From: Pseudomonadota bacterium
GTDB taxonomy: Bacteria; Pseudomonadota; Gammaproteobacteria; Steroidobacterales; Steroidobacteraceae
Length of the DNA: 36,490 nucleotides
Reading direction: 5' to 3'
Assembly (NCBI GenBank): GCA_025351005.1
Contig: JANXWS010000074.1
Span: 1 to 36,490, forward strand
The notes under the pieces were generated by a model. That model saw only the letters and a program-made list of their open reading frames with translations. It made no database searches and had not been told where the DNA came from. The stretch's first letter is position 1, and each line of letters begins with the position of its first letter. The position numbers and the translations under genes are program-made. Shown here one piece after another: positions 1 to 7,513 of the stretch.

Positions 1-141
1 CTCGGCTGGGCGCCGGTGAAACCGATCAAGGCCCCGACCCGCAAGTCACTGGCGCCGACGCTGCCGCCGCGGGTGCTGGCGCTGCCGCGTGGCCGCGGCG
101 CAGCCGCCCCGCCGGTGGCGCCACCGGCCCCGCCGCAGTGA
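1..141 (+). CDS. C-terminal fragment of an unidentified Pro/Ala-rich protein
   Basis: The window opens inside a reading frame in phase 1 that stops at TGA 139-141. Only 46 residues are visible. They are rich in Pro, Ala and Arg with no recognisable domain (for example GRGAAAPPVAPPAPPQ at the end), which looks like a disordered tail. The stop overlaps the GTG start of the next gene (GTGA at 138-141), so the two are probably translationally coupled and in one operon. The function cannot be assigned from this fragment. Confidence 0.6.
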   Translation, partial: LGWAPVKPIKAPTRKSLAPTLPPRVLALPRGRGAAAPPVAPPAPPQ

Positions 142-2342
142 CGCCCCCGTTCGATGGCCTGGTGACCTCGCCGCGCGAGGCCGCCCTCGGGTCACCGCCG
201 GCAGGCCTGCGCGTGCTTGCTGCCGCGATCACCGGCGCGTTACTCGCTTCACCCGCCGCGCTGGCCGCCCTCGGCGCCGACCGCGTGCTCGACCAGCTGA
301 GCACGGAGCCGGGCTCGGTCCTCGTCCAGTTCAACTGCCCAATGAGCTTCGTCTCGAACTACCCGCTGCGCTCGGGCGACGAGGTCCGGATCGAGCTGCA
401 GCCGCTGCCCGGCTGCCCGCCGCCCTCGAACCTGGGAGAGACGCTGCCGGTCGCGCGCGACAACGCCGCTGGCCTCGTCGACGTGCGCCTCGAGCAGTCG
501 CTGGGCGCTCGCCGTGCGCTGACGCTGCACTTCGCGCGCACCGTCGACTTCCTGATCAAGCCGCGGCCGGGACTGACGGGCATCGAGCTGGTGCTCTCGA
601 GGCGCGTCGGGACCGCGACGGTCACAGCCGCGAACCCGCCGCCGAAGCCGACCCGCGCGCCGACCCGCAGCCTTCCCTCGCAGGAGGAGCTCGACCGCCA
701 GCTCGCGGCCGCGCGCGCCGCGATGCAGGACCGTGACTACGACGCGGCGATCCGTCTCTACACCAAGCTGCTCGAGTACCCCGAGCACGCGGCACGCCCG
801 CAGGCGCAGGAGTTCGTCGGCCTCGCGCGCGAGCGCAAGGGTCAGCTCGCCCAGGCCAAGCTCGAGTACGAGGAGTATCTGCGCCGCTACCCGGACGGCG
901 CAGACGTCGACGCAGTCAAACAGCGGCTGGCCGCCATCGTGACGCTCGAGGGCGCGAGCAAGCCGACCCGGGGCGCGCCGGACACGCGCTGGAGCGTCAG
1001 CGGCGCGCTCGCGCAGGATTACCGCCACGACGTCAACACCGTGACGGCCAACGGCGTCTCGCAGAACGGCCTCGGCCAGTCGGCGATCGACTCGGAGGCC
1101 GACCTGCAGATGCGCCATCGCGGCGACCGCTACGACTTCAAGGCGCGCGTGTTCGGCGGCTATCTGCACGACATGATGAACGTCGACGGCGCCTCGTCCG
1201 GGTCGGTGCGCGTGCCGCAGGCGTACGTGGAACTGGACGATACCAAGAACCAATGGCTGACCCGGCTCGGCCGCCAGTCGCAGAGCACCGGCGGCGTCTA
1301 CGGTAGCTACGACGGGGCCTACGCCGGCTGGTCGGTGACGCCGGGGTTCAGGCTCGGGGTTGCCGCCGGCTCGCCGATCCAGACCTACTCGGCGAGCATC
1401 AACCACGACCGCGTGTTCGGCAACCTGAGCGCCGAGTTTCCCGGGATCGCGCCCGGCCTCGACCTGACCGGGTTCGCCTACCAGGACAACGCCACTGGCA
1501 TCCTCGACTCGCGCCAGGTGGGCGCCGAGGCGCGCTACTACCAGAACGGCCACTCGCTGGTCGGCCAGGTCGACTACGACGTGTTCTTCAAGGCCCTCAA
1601 CTCCGCGACCATGCTCGCGAGCTGGGCGCTTCCCGGCAAGTGGCAGTTTACCGGCATCGTCGACCGCCGCCGCTCGCCGTTCCTCGGCAGCTACAACGCC
1701 TTGATTGGCCAGCCGACGACCTCGCTCTCCGACCTCGTCAATACGCTCGGCCTCGACGCGGTACACCAGCTCGCCCGCGACCGCAGTGCCTCCGCCGAGA
1801 CCGTCACGCTCGGTGTGCAGCGGCCGATCGGCGAGCGCCTGCAGTGGGGCAGCGACGTCTCGATGAGCAAGGTCGGCGGCATGCCGGCCTCGGGCGGCGT
1901 GCCGGCCGTGCCGGGTTCGGGCACCGCGCTCGCCTTGTCTACGCAGCTGCTCGGCGGTGGCTGGGTCGTCGAGGGTGACATGAATACGGTGGGGTTGAGC
2001 TTCTCGACCCGCGCCGGCACCAAGTCGATCTCGACGTACGGCAACGCTCGCTACCCGCTCGGGGACCGGATCAGGATCGGCCCGCGGCTGCAGGTCAGCC
2101 ACACGACCGGCAGCGACCCGAATACCGGTACGACCGCCGGCTGGTCGGCGAGCCCGTCGCTGCTCGCCGACTGGCGTTTCCGGAAAGGAGTCGTGCAGTT
2201 CGAATCCGGCTACGAGCGCTCGACGCTGAACCAGAGCCAGGCGCCCGGCGTGCCGATCGACCCGAACCTGCCGCCGGCGACGACCGTGAACCAGCAGACG
2301 CAGCGGTTCTGGTTCAGTCTCGGCTACACCTACAGCTTCTAG
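138..2342 (+). CDS. TPR-containing outer-membrane beta-barrel protein
   Basis: A 734-residue protein starting at GTG 138, chosen because it overlaps the upstream stop. A hydrophobic segment near residues 24-46 ending in SPAALA looks like a signal peptide. Residues about 47-165 form a beta-rich N-terminal domain, loosely reminiscent of AMIN domains. A Pro-rich linker is followed by TPR-like helices at about 190-265 (motifs such as DRDYDAAIRLYTKLLEYP). The remainder (about 285-734) is alternating polar/apolar sequence with many aromatic and Gly residues and ends in SLGYTYSF, the C-terminal Phe signature of outer-membrane barrels. The role is unknown. The TPR part may recruit a periplasmic partner to the barrel. 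It is probably co-transcribed with the truncated gene to its left. Confidence is high for architecture and low for function. Confidence 0.75.
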   Translation: MTPPFDGLVTSPREAALGSPPAGLRVLAAAITGALLASPAALAALGADRVLDQLSTEPGSVLVQFNCPMSFVSNYPLRSGDEVRIELQPLPGCPPPSNLGETLPVARDNAAGLVDVRLEQSLGARRALTLHFARTVDFLIKPRPGLTGIELVLSRRVGTATVTAANPPPKPTRAPTRSLPSQEELDRQLAAARAAMQDRDYDAAIRLYTKLLEYPEHAARPQAQEFVGLARERKGQLAQAKLEYEEYLRRYPDGADVDAVKQRLAAIVTLEGASKPTRGAPDTRWSVSGALAQDYRHDVNTVTANGVSQNGLGQSAIDSEADLQMRHRGDRYDFKARVFGGYLHDMMNVDGASSGSVRVPQAYVELDDTKNQWLTRLGRQSQSTGGVYGSYDGAYAGWSVTPGFRLGVAAGSPIQTYSASINHDRVFGNLSAEFPGIAPGLDLTGFAYQDNATGILDSRQVGAEARYYQNGHSLVGQVDYDVFFKALNSATMLASWALPGKWQFTGIVDRRRSPFLGSYNALIGQPTTSLSDLVNTLGLDAVHQLARDRSASAETVTLGVQRPIGERLQWGSDVSMSKVGGMPASGGVPAVPGSGTALALSTQLLGGGWVVEGDMNTVGLSFSTRAGTKSISTYGNARYPLGDRIRIGPRLQVSHTTGSDPNTGTTAGWSASPSLLADWRFRKGVVQFESGYERSTLNQSQAPGVPIDPNLPPATTVNQQTQRFWFSLGYTYSF

Positions 2343-2387
2343 CCGGCGTCGCGCTGGCCGCCGGGAACGCACCGCACCTGCGATTGT

Positions 2388-2410
2388 GCGCCCGGCCTCA
2401 GGCCGGGCGC
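2388..2410. terminator. Hairpin between convergent genes, candidate bidirectional terminator
   Basis: A perfect 10-bp GC-only stem (2388-2397 with 2401-2410) closes a three-base loop. The loop is itself the stop codon of the reverse-strand patatin gene (2398-2400). It lies 46 bp after the stop of the forward barrel gene. There is no U-tract on either side, so it may act as a Rho-assisted or transcript-end-stabilising hairpin rather than a classical intrinsic terminator. Confidence 0.4.
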
Positions 2411-4200
2411 GTGCCGGTCGCCGGCGCCGCGCGGCCGCGCGCGAGATAACGCTCGATGCCTTCCGCTGCATGGCGGTAGCCGATTTCGACCGCACGATCG
2501 AATGCGTGCCAGTCGAGCATGTCAACCTTCTCGAGCGGCGGCTTGAGCAGCAGATCGGTGAGCTCGCGATGGCCAACCGTGGACGCGGTGCTGTTGATGA
2601 CACCGGCGCGTAGCAGGATCTGCATGATGTTGATCGGCTTGCGCTGCGCCCGGCGCCAGGCGGGGATGCGCCACAGCGCCGGCACCTCGGTCCCGTCGAT
2701 GTCGGTTTCGAAGCCGCGGTCCGATCCGACATCGACGCCGATGACGGTGCCGCTCAGGGTCTCGCGCATGACGTCGACAGGCAGGCTGTTGATCGTGGCG
2801 CCGTCGACGTACACCTGCCGCTGCGCGCACACCGGCGGCAGGATCCCGGGGATCGCGATCGACGCCCTGAGCCAGAGCCACAGCTGGCCGCGCCGGTGGA
2901 CGGCGGCCTGGCCGGTCGTCAGGTTCGCCGAGACGCAGAAGAACGGCAGTCGCAGGTCCTCGATGTTGGCATCACCGAACTCCTGGCGCAGCAGCCGGCC
3001 CACCTTGCGGCCGGCCAGCAGCGATATCACCGGCACGGTGTAGTCGTTCAACGGTGCCGAATCGACGAAGGCGCGTCGCACGCGACGCACCATCTCGGCA
3101 TAGTCCCAGCCGGCCGCCCAGCCAGCGCCGATGATCGACCCGATGCTGCTGCCGCCGACCGTGTCAATGGGCACCTTCGCCTCGAGCAGCGCGCGCAACA
3201 CGCCGATGTGCGCGAAGCCGCGCGCCCCACCGCCCGACAGCACGAGTCCGGTAGCGCGGCCCAGCAGCAGGCGTCCGACGCGCGCGATGTCCGCGGCGCC
3301 GCGCACGTGGTGGTGGCGACGGAACGGATGCAGATCGAGCCAGCGGCCGGCTGGGGTCGCGCGTGCGGCGGTGCGGTGCAGCAGCACCAGGTCGGCCGGG
3401 ACGCCGGCGCCGGAAGCTACGCCCCGCTCGAGCGCCAGAAACGGCCGGGCCAGCTCGTCGTGGCATGCAAGGGCAACGAGCGTGTCGGCCTGGCGCAGGC
3501 AGAGTTTGGTCCAGTTGCTCGGCGCCGGATCGGTCACGTAGATGACGACGTCATTGGCGCGCTCGAGGCGGTGAAACCACTGACTCGTCTGCTCGTTGCC
3601 GCGCTCCTTGAGGACCAGTTCGACGCGCCCCGACTGCTGCAGCGAGCTGACGAGCTGCGAGCCGAATGCCGCGCCATCGACGCCGGCGCCGCTCGGGACC
3701 ACCGCCAGCACGCGCGATACTTTCTGCGGCAGGGCCTCCGGTCGCCACAGGCGCTCGAGCCGCGTCGCGAGCACGCCGGTCAGCATCCGCATGAACTGCG
3801 GATTGTCGTGCACCAGCCGCTCGAAGGTCGCAGGCGAGAGGCGCGCGACCTCGGTATCGCGCTGCGCGAGCACCGTTGCCGAGCGCTTGCTCCCGGACAG
3901 CATTTCCATTTCGCCGACCGGCTCGCCGGCGGGCACCTGCGCGACGCAGTGCGAGCCACCGTCCGGGCGCTTGACGTAGACGCCGAGGCCGCCATTCACG
4001 ACGACGTAGAGTCCGTCGGCCGGCTGGCCAGCCTCGTAGAGCACGGCGCCGCCCGGCAGCGAGAACCACTCGATCTCGGTCCTGATCTGCTGCAGGTAGT
4101 CGGCGTCGAGGTCGCGCAGCAGCGGCAACGCGGCGAACAGCGCCGGCAGGTTGCGGCGCTCGATCGCGTTCAGGATCATCGTATCGGGGCCCGGGCTCAT
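2398..4200 (-). CDS. Patatin-like phospholipase with N-terminal cyclic-nucleotide-binding domain
   Basis: A 600-residue protein. Residues about 15-135 form a cNMP-binding (CAP-like) beta-roll: GGAVLYEAGQPADGLYVVVNGGLGVY, then VPAGEPVGEMEMLSG. The C-terminal half is a patatin domain with the oxyanion-hole motif GGGARG, the nucleophile elbow GSSIG (Ser352) and the catalytic DGA (Asp466), so the Ser-Asp dyad is intact. The combination matches the bacterial NTE/RssA-like family of lipid esterases, in which cNMP-like domains precede the hydrolase. It is expected to hydrolyse phospholipids or lysophospholipids. No signal peptide is seen, so it is probably cytoplasmic or membrane-peripheral. It lies last in a reverse-strand group, 113 bp downstream of the lipoprotein hydrolase. 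A start at Met8 (4179) is also possible. Confidence 0.9.
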   Translation of the reverse strand: MSPGPDTMILNAIERRNLPALFAALPLLRDLDADYLQQIRTEIEWFSLPGGAVLYEAGQPADGLYVVVNGGLGVYVKRPDGGSHCVAQVPAGEPVGEMEMLSGSKRSATVLAQRDTEVARLSPATFERLVHDNPQFMRMLTGVLATRLERLWRPEALPQKVSRVLAVVPSGAGVDGAAFGSQLVSSLQQSGRVELVLKERGNEQTSQWFHRLERANDVVIYVTDPAPSNWTKLCLRQADTLVALACHDELARPFLALERGVASGAGVPADLVLLHRTAARATPAGRWLDLHPFRRHHHVRGAADIARVGRLLLGRATGLVLSGGGARGFAHIGVLRALLEAKVPIDTVGGSSIGSIIGAGWAAGWDYAEMVRRVRRAFVDSAPLNDYTVPVISLLAGRKVGRLLRQEFGDANIEDLRLPFFCVSANLTTGQAAVHRRGQLWLWLRASIAIPGILPPVCAQRQVYVDGATINSLPVDVMRETLSGTVIGVDVGSDRGFETDIDGTEVPALWRIPAWRRAQRKPINIMQILLRAGVINSTASTVGHRELTDLLLKPPLEKVDMLDWHAFDRAVEIGYRHAAEGIERYLARGRAAPATGTRPA

Positions 4201-4313
4201 GCGCAGGCTCGCTCCGTGGCGGGTGGCGCCAGTGTAGCGTCAGTGTCCGCCCGGTGGCGGCCCGCGATGAAGCGGCGCGCGGATCCCGCGGCGCAGCGGG
4301 GTGATCGTCGCGA

Positions 4314-5135
4314 CTATGGAGTCTGCTCTGGATGCGGTGGCCAGATCCGCTCCCAGCAGCAGCTGTGCCGGAAGCCTCGGACGACGATCAGCTTGCCGCC
4401 GACGCCGCGAACCGCCGCTTCAACCAGCGCCGGCGGTACGACGGTGTCGGCCGAACCGACGTAATGGAGCGCCGCCACCGTCGCCGGCAGGCGGCCGAGC
4501 CGGGCAGGGTTGAGCGAGCCGGTCAGGGGCGCGTATCCATGCAGCGCGGCCCATCGATCGGTGTCGAGGTTGCCCGCCAGCGTCACCAGCTCGCCGACTC
4601 CCGGCAGCCGGGTCGCAAGCAAGGTCGCGATCGTCGCCCCGCCGCTGTGTCCGAAGAGGGTGACGCGCTTCGCGCCGGCGGCCGCGATCTCGGCTTGTGC
4701 GACCGCCTGCATGCTCGCGATCACCTCCGGCGCGAAGCGGCGCGTCGTCCACACGGTCGCGTCACAGTGTCGGTCGTGCTCAAGCCCGAAGTAGCAGGGA
4801 CGCCCGATGTACACGCTCGGGGAGGGATCGAGCAGCATCAGGTGAAGCATCGTGAGCGAACGCGAGGTCGGATCGCGCGCGATCTGGTTGCGCGACAGGT
4901 ATGGCCGCCCGTCCCCCTCGATATAGATGTGCAGGTCGCCGGCCGGGCCGCGCCGGCGGAGGACCAGATGGCGATAGTCGTCGCCGTCGACGTACTCCGT
5001 CGCGAGTCCGTGCTGGCGTGCGATCGAGAGCGCGGCGCCGCGACCCGAGACGCAGCCGGCGAGCAATGCAAGCGCGGCGAGGCAGAGGAGGGGACCAGGG
5101 CGCGGCACGGATGGCGCCAGGCGACACTGCGACAC
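4314..5135 (-). CDS. Lipoprotein alpha/beta hydrolase
   Basis: 273 residues from a GTG start. The N-terminus is a lipoprotein signal peptide with lipobox LLAGC (Cys at about residue 28), so the protein is probably membrane-anchored in the periplasm. The nucleophile elbow GHSGG (Ser164) and a late histidine in FRHSCCW fit an alpha/beta-hydrolase triad. HIYIEGDGRPY near residue 85 is the usual strand before the oxyanion region. The start lies 4 bp after the kinase stop, so the two genes are almost certainly co-transcribed. The substrate is unknown; an esterase or lipase on membrane-derived or exogenous lipids is plausible given the patatin gene next in line. Two adjacent Cys near the C-terminal His are unusual and may form a disulfide in the periplasm. 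Confidence 0.85.
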   Translation of the reverse strand: MSQCRLAPSVPRPGPLLCLAALALLAGCVSGRGAALSIARQHGLATEYVDGDDYRHLVLRRRGPAGDLHIYIEGDGRPYLSRNQIARDPTSRSLTMLHLMLLDPSPSVYIGRPCYFGLEHDRHCDATVWTTRRFAPEVIASMQAVAQAEIAAAGAKRVTLFGHSGGATIATLLATRLPGVGELVTLAGNLDTDRWAALHGYAPLTGSLNPARLGRLPATVAALHYVGSADTVVPPALVEAAVRGVGGKLIVVRGFRHSCCWERIWPPHPEQTP

Positions 5136-5139
5136 GCGG

Positions 5140-6750
5140 TTACGAATGCGGCGGTCCCGCCGCCGCGAGGTCGCGGAGCACGGCGTTCCTCACGCGCGTC
5201 AGGTCGACGCTGTCCGGACGGATTCGCAGGCCGATTTCCGCGAGCTGGCCGGCCTGCTGCAGCTGACCCGCCTTATAGAGACGTGTGGCCTCGGAACTGT
5301 AGGCTTTGAACACGTTGAGGACGCCCTCAGCAGCCGCACGATTGTCAGGCTCCGCGCACAGCACCGTGCGGAAAGCGCCGACCGCGGAGGAGGGGTTCTC
5401 GCTCAGGACGCCGGGATCGAACGCCTTGCCGGAAGCGGCGAGGTATTCCCGCCCCTGGTCCATGAGGACCGCGACCAAGCCGGGATCCATTCCCTGCCGA
5501 TTCGGACAAGCTGCTTTCTGCTCGGCCACGATGAACGGTTCGTCCTTGTCCTGCGGGCCGTAGAAGATGCCGTAGATCACGTACGCCAGGGCTGCCGTGA
5601 CCAGCACGAGGGCGACCAGCACCGAGCCGACAAGCCGGCGGTTCGCGCCGCGCGGGCGCAGCTCACGAAGTACCTCGTCGATGCTCGGCGCTCGCTCGGG
5701 GCGACTGAAACACAGGGCCGCGGCGAGCGCCCGGTTCTGGCGACGGGCCAGACCGCGGACGCGCGGCGGCGAGTAGCCCTTGCCGAGCTTGTCGCGAGCC
5801 TCGGTGGCCGGTAAGGAATCGAACGGATGCTTGCCGGACAGGAGTTCATAGACCACGACGCCGAACGAATAGACGTCATCCCGTTGGTCCGCCTCCGGCC
5901 AGAGCTCGAGCATCTCGACGCTCGCGTATTCTGGCGTCAGCGCGGTGAGCGCCTCGGATGCCGAGCCCTCCGTCTTGGCGCGGCGAAACGCCCGCGCCAC
6001 CCCCAGATCGATCAGCTTCGGCCCACCGGAGGCGGTGACGAATACGTTCGACGGCTTGAAGTCGCTGTGGATGATGCCCTTGTCGTGCAGGTAGGCGAGC
6101 GCCTTGCCCGTGCCTTCGATGATCGGCCAGGCGTGCGCGAGCGGCATGCCGCGCGCGTGCTGGTTGCCCATCAGCCAGTCGAGCGCCCGGCCGTCGAGCA
6201 ACTCCATGATCATGATGGCGGTGTCGTCGATTGTTTCGAAGTGAAACACCTTGATCAAATGCTCGTGATTGAGATCAAGCGACTTCTTGACCTCGTCCCT
6301 CAGCGCTTTGACCGCGGCCGGCTGCGCGCTGATCGCCGGGCGCAAGATCTTGATCGCGACCGCCTTGTCGAGAACCTGATCGTAGGCGCGGAACACGACG
6401 CCCATGCCGCCGGCGCCGAGGCGCACCTGCAGCCGGTAGCGCGACAGCAGCAGGTCGCCGTCCTGCGGCTCGTGGCGCAGCGGCGCGCTCGGCTGCGGGC
6501 GGACGCTTGGGCCCGATTCGATGCGCGGCGGCCCGCCCTCCGGCGTTGCCTCGCGCTCGGCCGGGGCGCCAACGTCGCCGGGTGGCTCCGGCGCCGGCTG
6601 CGGCTCCGGGCGGGGGTCGGCAGAAGGTACAGCGCGCGCGACCGTCGCTGGCGCCTCGCCCCTGACGCGCGTCAACGCCGAGCCTAGGTCGTCCGGCTGC
6701 GGGTCGCGAGGCGGGACCGCCGTGCCGTCAACAGGTGCCTTGTCAGCCAT
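5140..6750 (-). CDS. Transmembrane Ser/Thr protein kinase (Hanks type)
   Basis: 536 residues from the ATG at 6750. The frame is open to an ATG at 6861, but those 37 extra residues look non-conserved. A Pro-rich N-terminal stretch precedes the kinase domain: Gly-rich loop LGAGGMGVVF, ATP-anchoring Lys in VAIKIL (about residue 134), catalytic loop HSDFKPSN (Asp about 230) and DLG in place of DFG. The loop has HSD rather than HRD, so this is a non-RD kinase, common in proteobacterial members of the family. One transmembrane helix (about 371-394) is followed by a C-terminal, presumably periplasmic, helical TPR-like domain of about 140 residues that could be the sensor. It is first in a reverse operon with the hydrolase and patatin genes. 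Likely partners include the FHA proteins and the PP2C phosphatase further along (inference). Confidence 0.9.
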   Translation of the reverse strand: MADKAPVDGTAVPPRDPQPDDLGSALTRVRGEAPATVARAVPSADPRPEPQPAPEPPGDVGAPAEREATPEGGPPRIESGPSVRPQPSAPLRHEPQDGDLLLSRYRLQVRLGAGGMGVVFRAYDQVLDKAVAIKILRPAISAQPAAVKALRDEVKKSLDLNHEHLIKVFHFETIDDTAIMIMELLDGRALDWLMGNQHARGMPLAHAWPIIEGTGKALAYLHDKGIIHSDFKPSNVFVTASGGPKLIDLGVARAFRRAKTEGSASEALTALTPEYASVEMLELWPEADQRDDVYSFGVVVYELLSGKHPFDSLPATEARDKLGKGYSPPRVRGLARRQNRALAAALCFSRPERAPSIDEVLRELRPRGANRRLVGSVLVALVLVTAALAYVIYGIFYGPQDKDEPFIVAEQKAACPNRQGMDPGLVAVLMDQGREYLAASGKAFDPGVLSENPSSAVGAFRTVLCAEPDNRAAAEGVLNVFKAYSSEATRLYKAGQLQQAGQLAEIGLRIRPDSVDLTRVRNAVLRDLAAAGPPHS

Positions 6751-6929
6751 CCCGCCACGTCTCGCGGACACCGTGGGCGTTGTCAGCGTTCGTCGTGCCC
6801 ACCGATCGGCGTGACGGTCGCGGACCAGATCGGATCCGGCGCGCGTCCACCGCCGTGCCATGCATCATCGCGACCCCTGCAAGTGGCCCGGCTGGGCCCG
6901 CCCACCTGCGCCCAACATCGGATTTACCG

Positions 6930-6961
6930 GACGCCGAGAGTATATAGGGTGACGCCGAGAG
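6930..6961. repeat. 11-bp direct repeat flanking the -10 box
   Basis: GACGCCGAGAG occurs at 6930-6940 and again at 6951-6961, so the copies begin 21 bp apart, close to two helical turns. One copy lies in the promoter spacer and the other just downstream of the -10 box. Same-face direct repeats at this position are typical of a binding site for a dimeric regulator. No regulator can be named. Confidence 0.45.
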
Positions 6962-6969
6962 CATTGAAA
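6941..6969 (-). promoter_or_regulatory. Sigma-70-like promoter for the kinase operon
   Basis: Read on the reverse strand, TTTCAA (6969-6964) and TATATA (6946-6941) are separated by exactly 17 bp, in otherwise very GC-rich DNA. It faces the kinase gene, and transcription would begin about 185 bp before the preferred start codon at 6750. The -35 box matches TTGACA at only three of six positions, so some activation may be needed. Confidence 0.5.
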
Positions 6970-7216
6970 GAGCAGTATTTTCAGCTCCGGCAACGAGTCG
7001 AACGACCTCGCTCGCGGCGTCGCGACCCCGCCCCACCGCCGTTCCATCCGACCGGCGGTCGGCGCGGGTCGGCCCGCATCCGGATGGAACCCGACTCGAG
7101 GGCGAGCGTCTGCTCGCGTGCCCCGTCGCAAGCCCGTGCCCAGCCTCGGCTCCGGCGTCGCCGCGGTGGCGAGCGGCCGTGAGGAATCCTGACCGATCGG
7201 CAAGCACGAGCACACC

Positions 7217-7242
7217 ATCGGCGCCGGCGCGCCGGCGCCGAT
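7217..7242. repeat. 26-bp perfect palindrome
   Basis: An uninterrupted self-complementary sequence of 26 bp, centred at 7229/7230, built around repeated GGCGCC/GCCGGC blocks with AT at both ends. It lies in the divergent intergenic region about 270 bp before the autotransporter start. It could be an operator or a cruciform-forming site. In GC-rich DNA shorter palindromes are common, but 26 bp without a mismatch is notable. Confidence 0.5.
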
Positions 7243-7513
7243 CGAACGACGCAGGGGCGGCGGACCAGACGCTGATTGGCACTCGCGAAGTTCGACTGCC
7301 AAGCGACTGCAGCGCGACGTTGCCCCGGCCGGCGTCGAATTCTCCGAACACCGCCCGCGAGGGGCTGTGCTATAAATTCGGCAAAATAAAGGGGCCGATC
7401 GTGGCGCGCGGAGCGCTACAAGCCGACAACCCACAGAATGCAACCGGCACTGCGGAGAGCTGGTGGTCGGGCTGGGAGGGGGCCGTCCATATTCGCTTGC
7501 AGGGGAGTTTGCC

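Larger units (their letters stand above)
6751..7513. other. Divergent intergenic region between kinase and autotransporter genes
   Basis: About 760 bp with no convincing gene. Short open frames exist on both strands but are Arg/Ser/Pro-rich, lack homologous motifs and look like GC-driven artefacts. The region holds a good reverse-strand promoter (6941-6969), an 11-bp direct repeat around its -10 box, a 26-bp perfect palindrome (7217-7242) and a locally AT-rich patch at 7371-7390 that could carry the forward promoter. Its length and structured sites suggest regulated divergent transcription. Confidence 0.5.

Noticed and set aside
249-2732. Very long reverse-strand open frame (827 residues) opposite the TPR-barrel gene
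   Set aside because: It is Arg/Ala/Val-rich with no domain or signal, and mirrors the high-GC codon pattern of the forward gene, which has a clear signal peptide, TPR and barrel end.
6743-7351. Reverse and forward short frames in the kinase/autotransporter intergenic region as possible small genes
   Set aside because: Arg/Ser/Pro-biased composition, no ribosome-binding site or recognisable motif, and they overlap the promoter and repeats.
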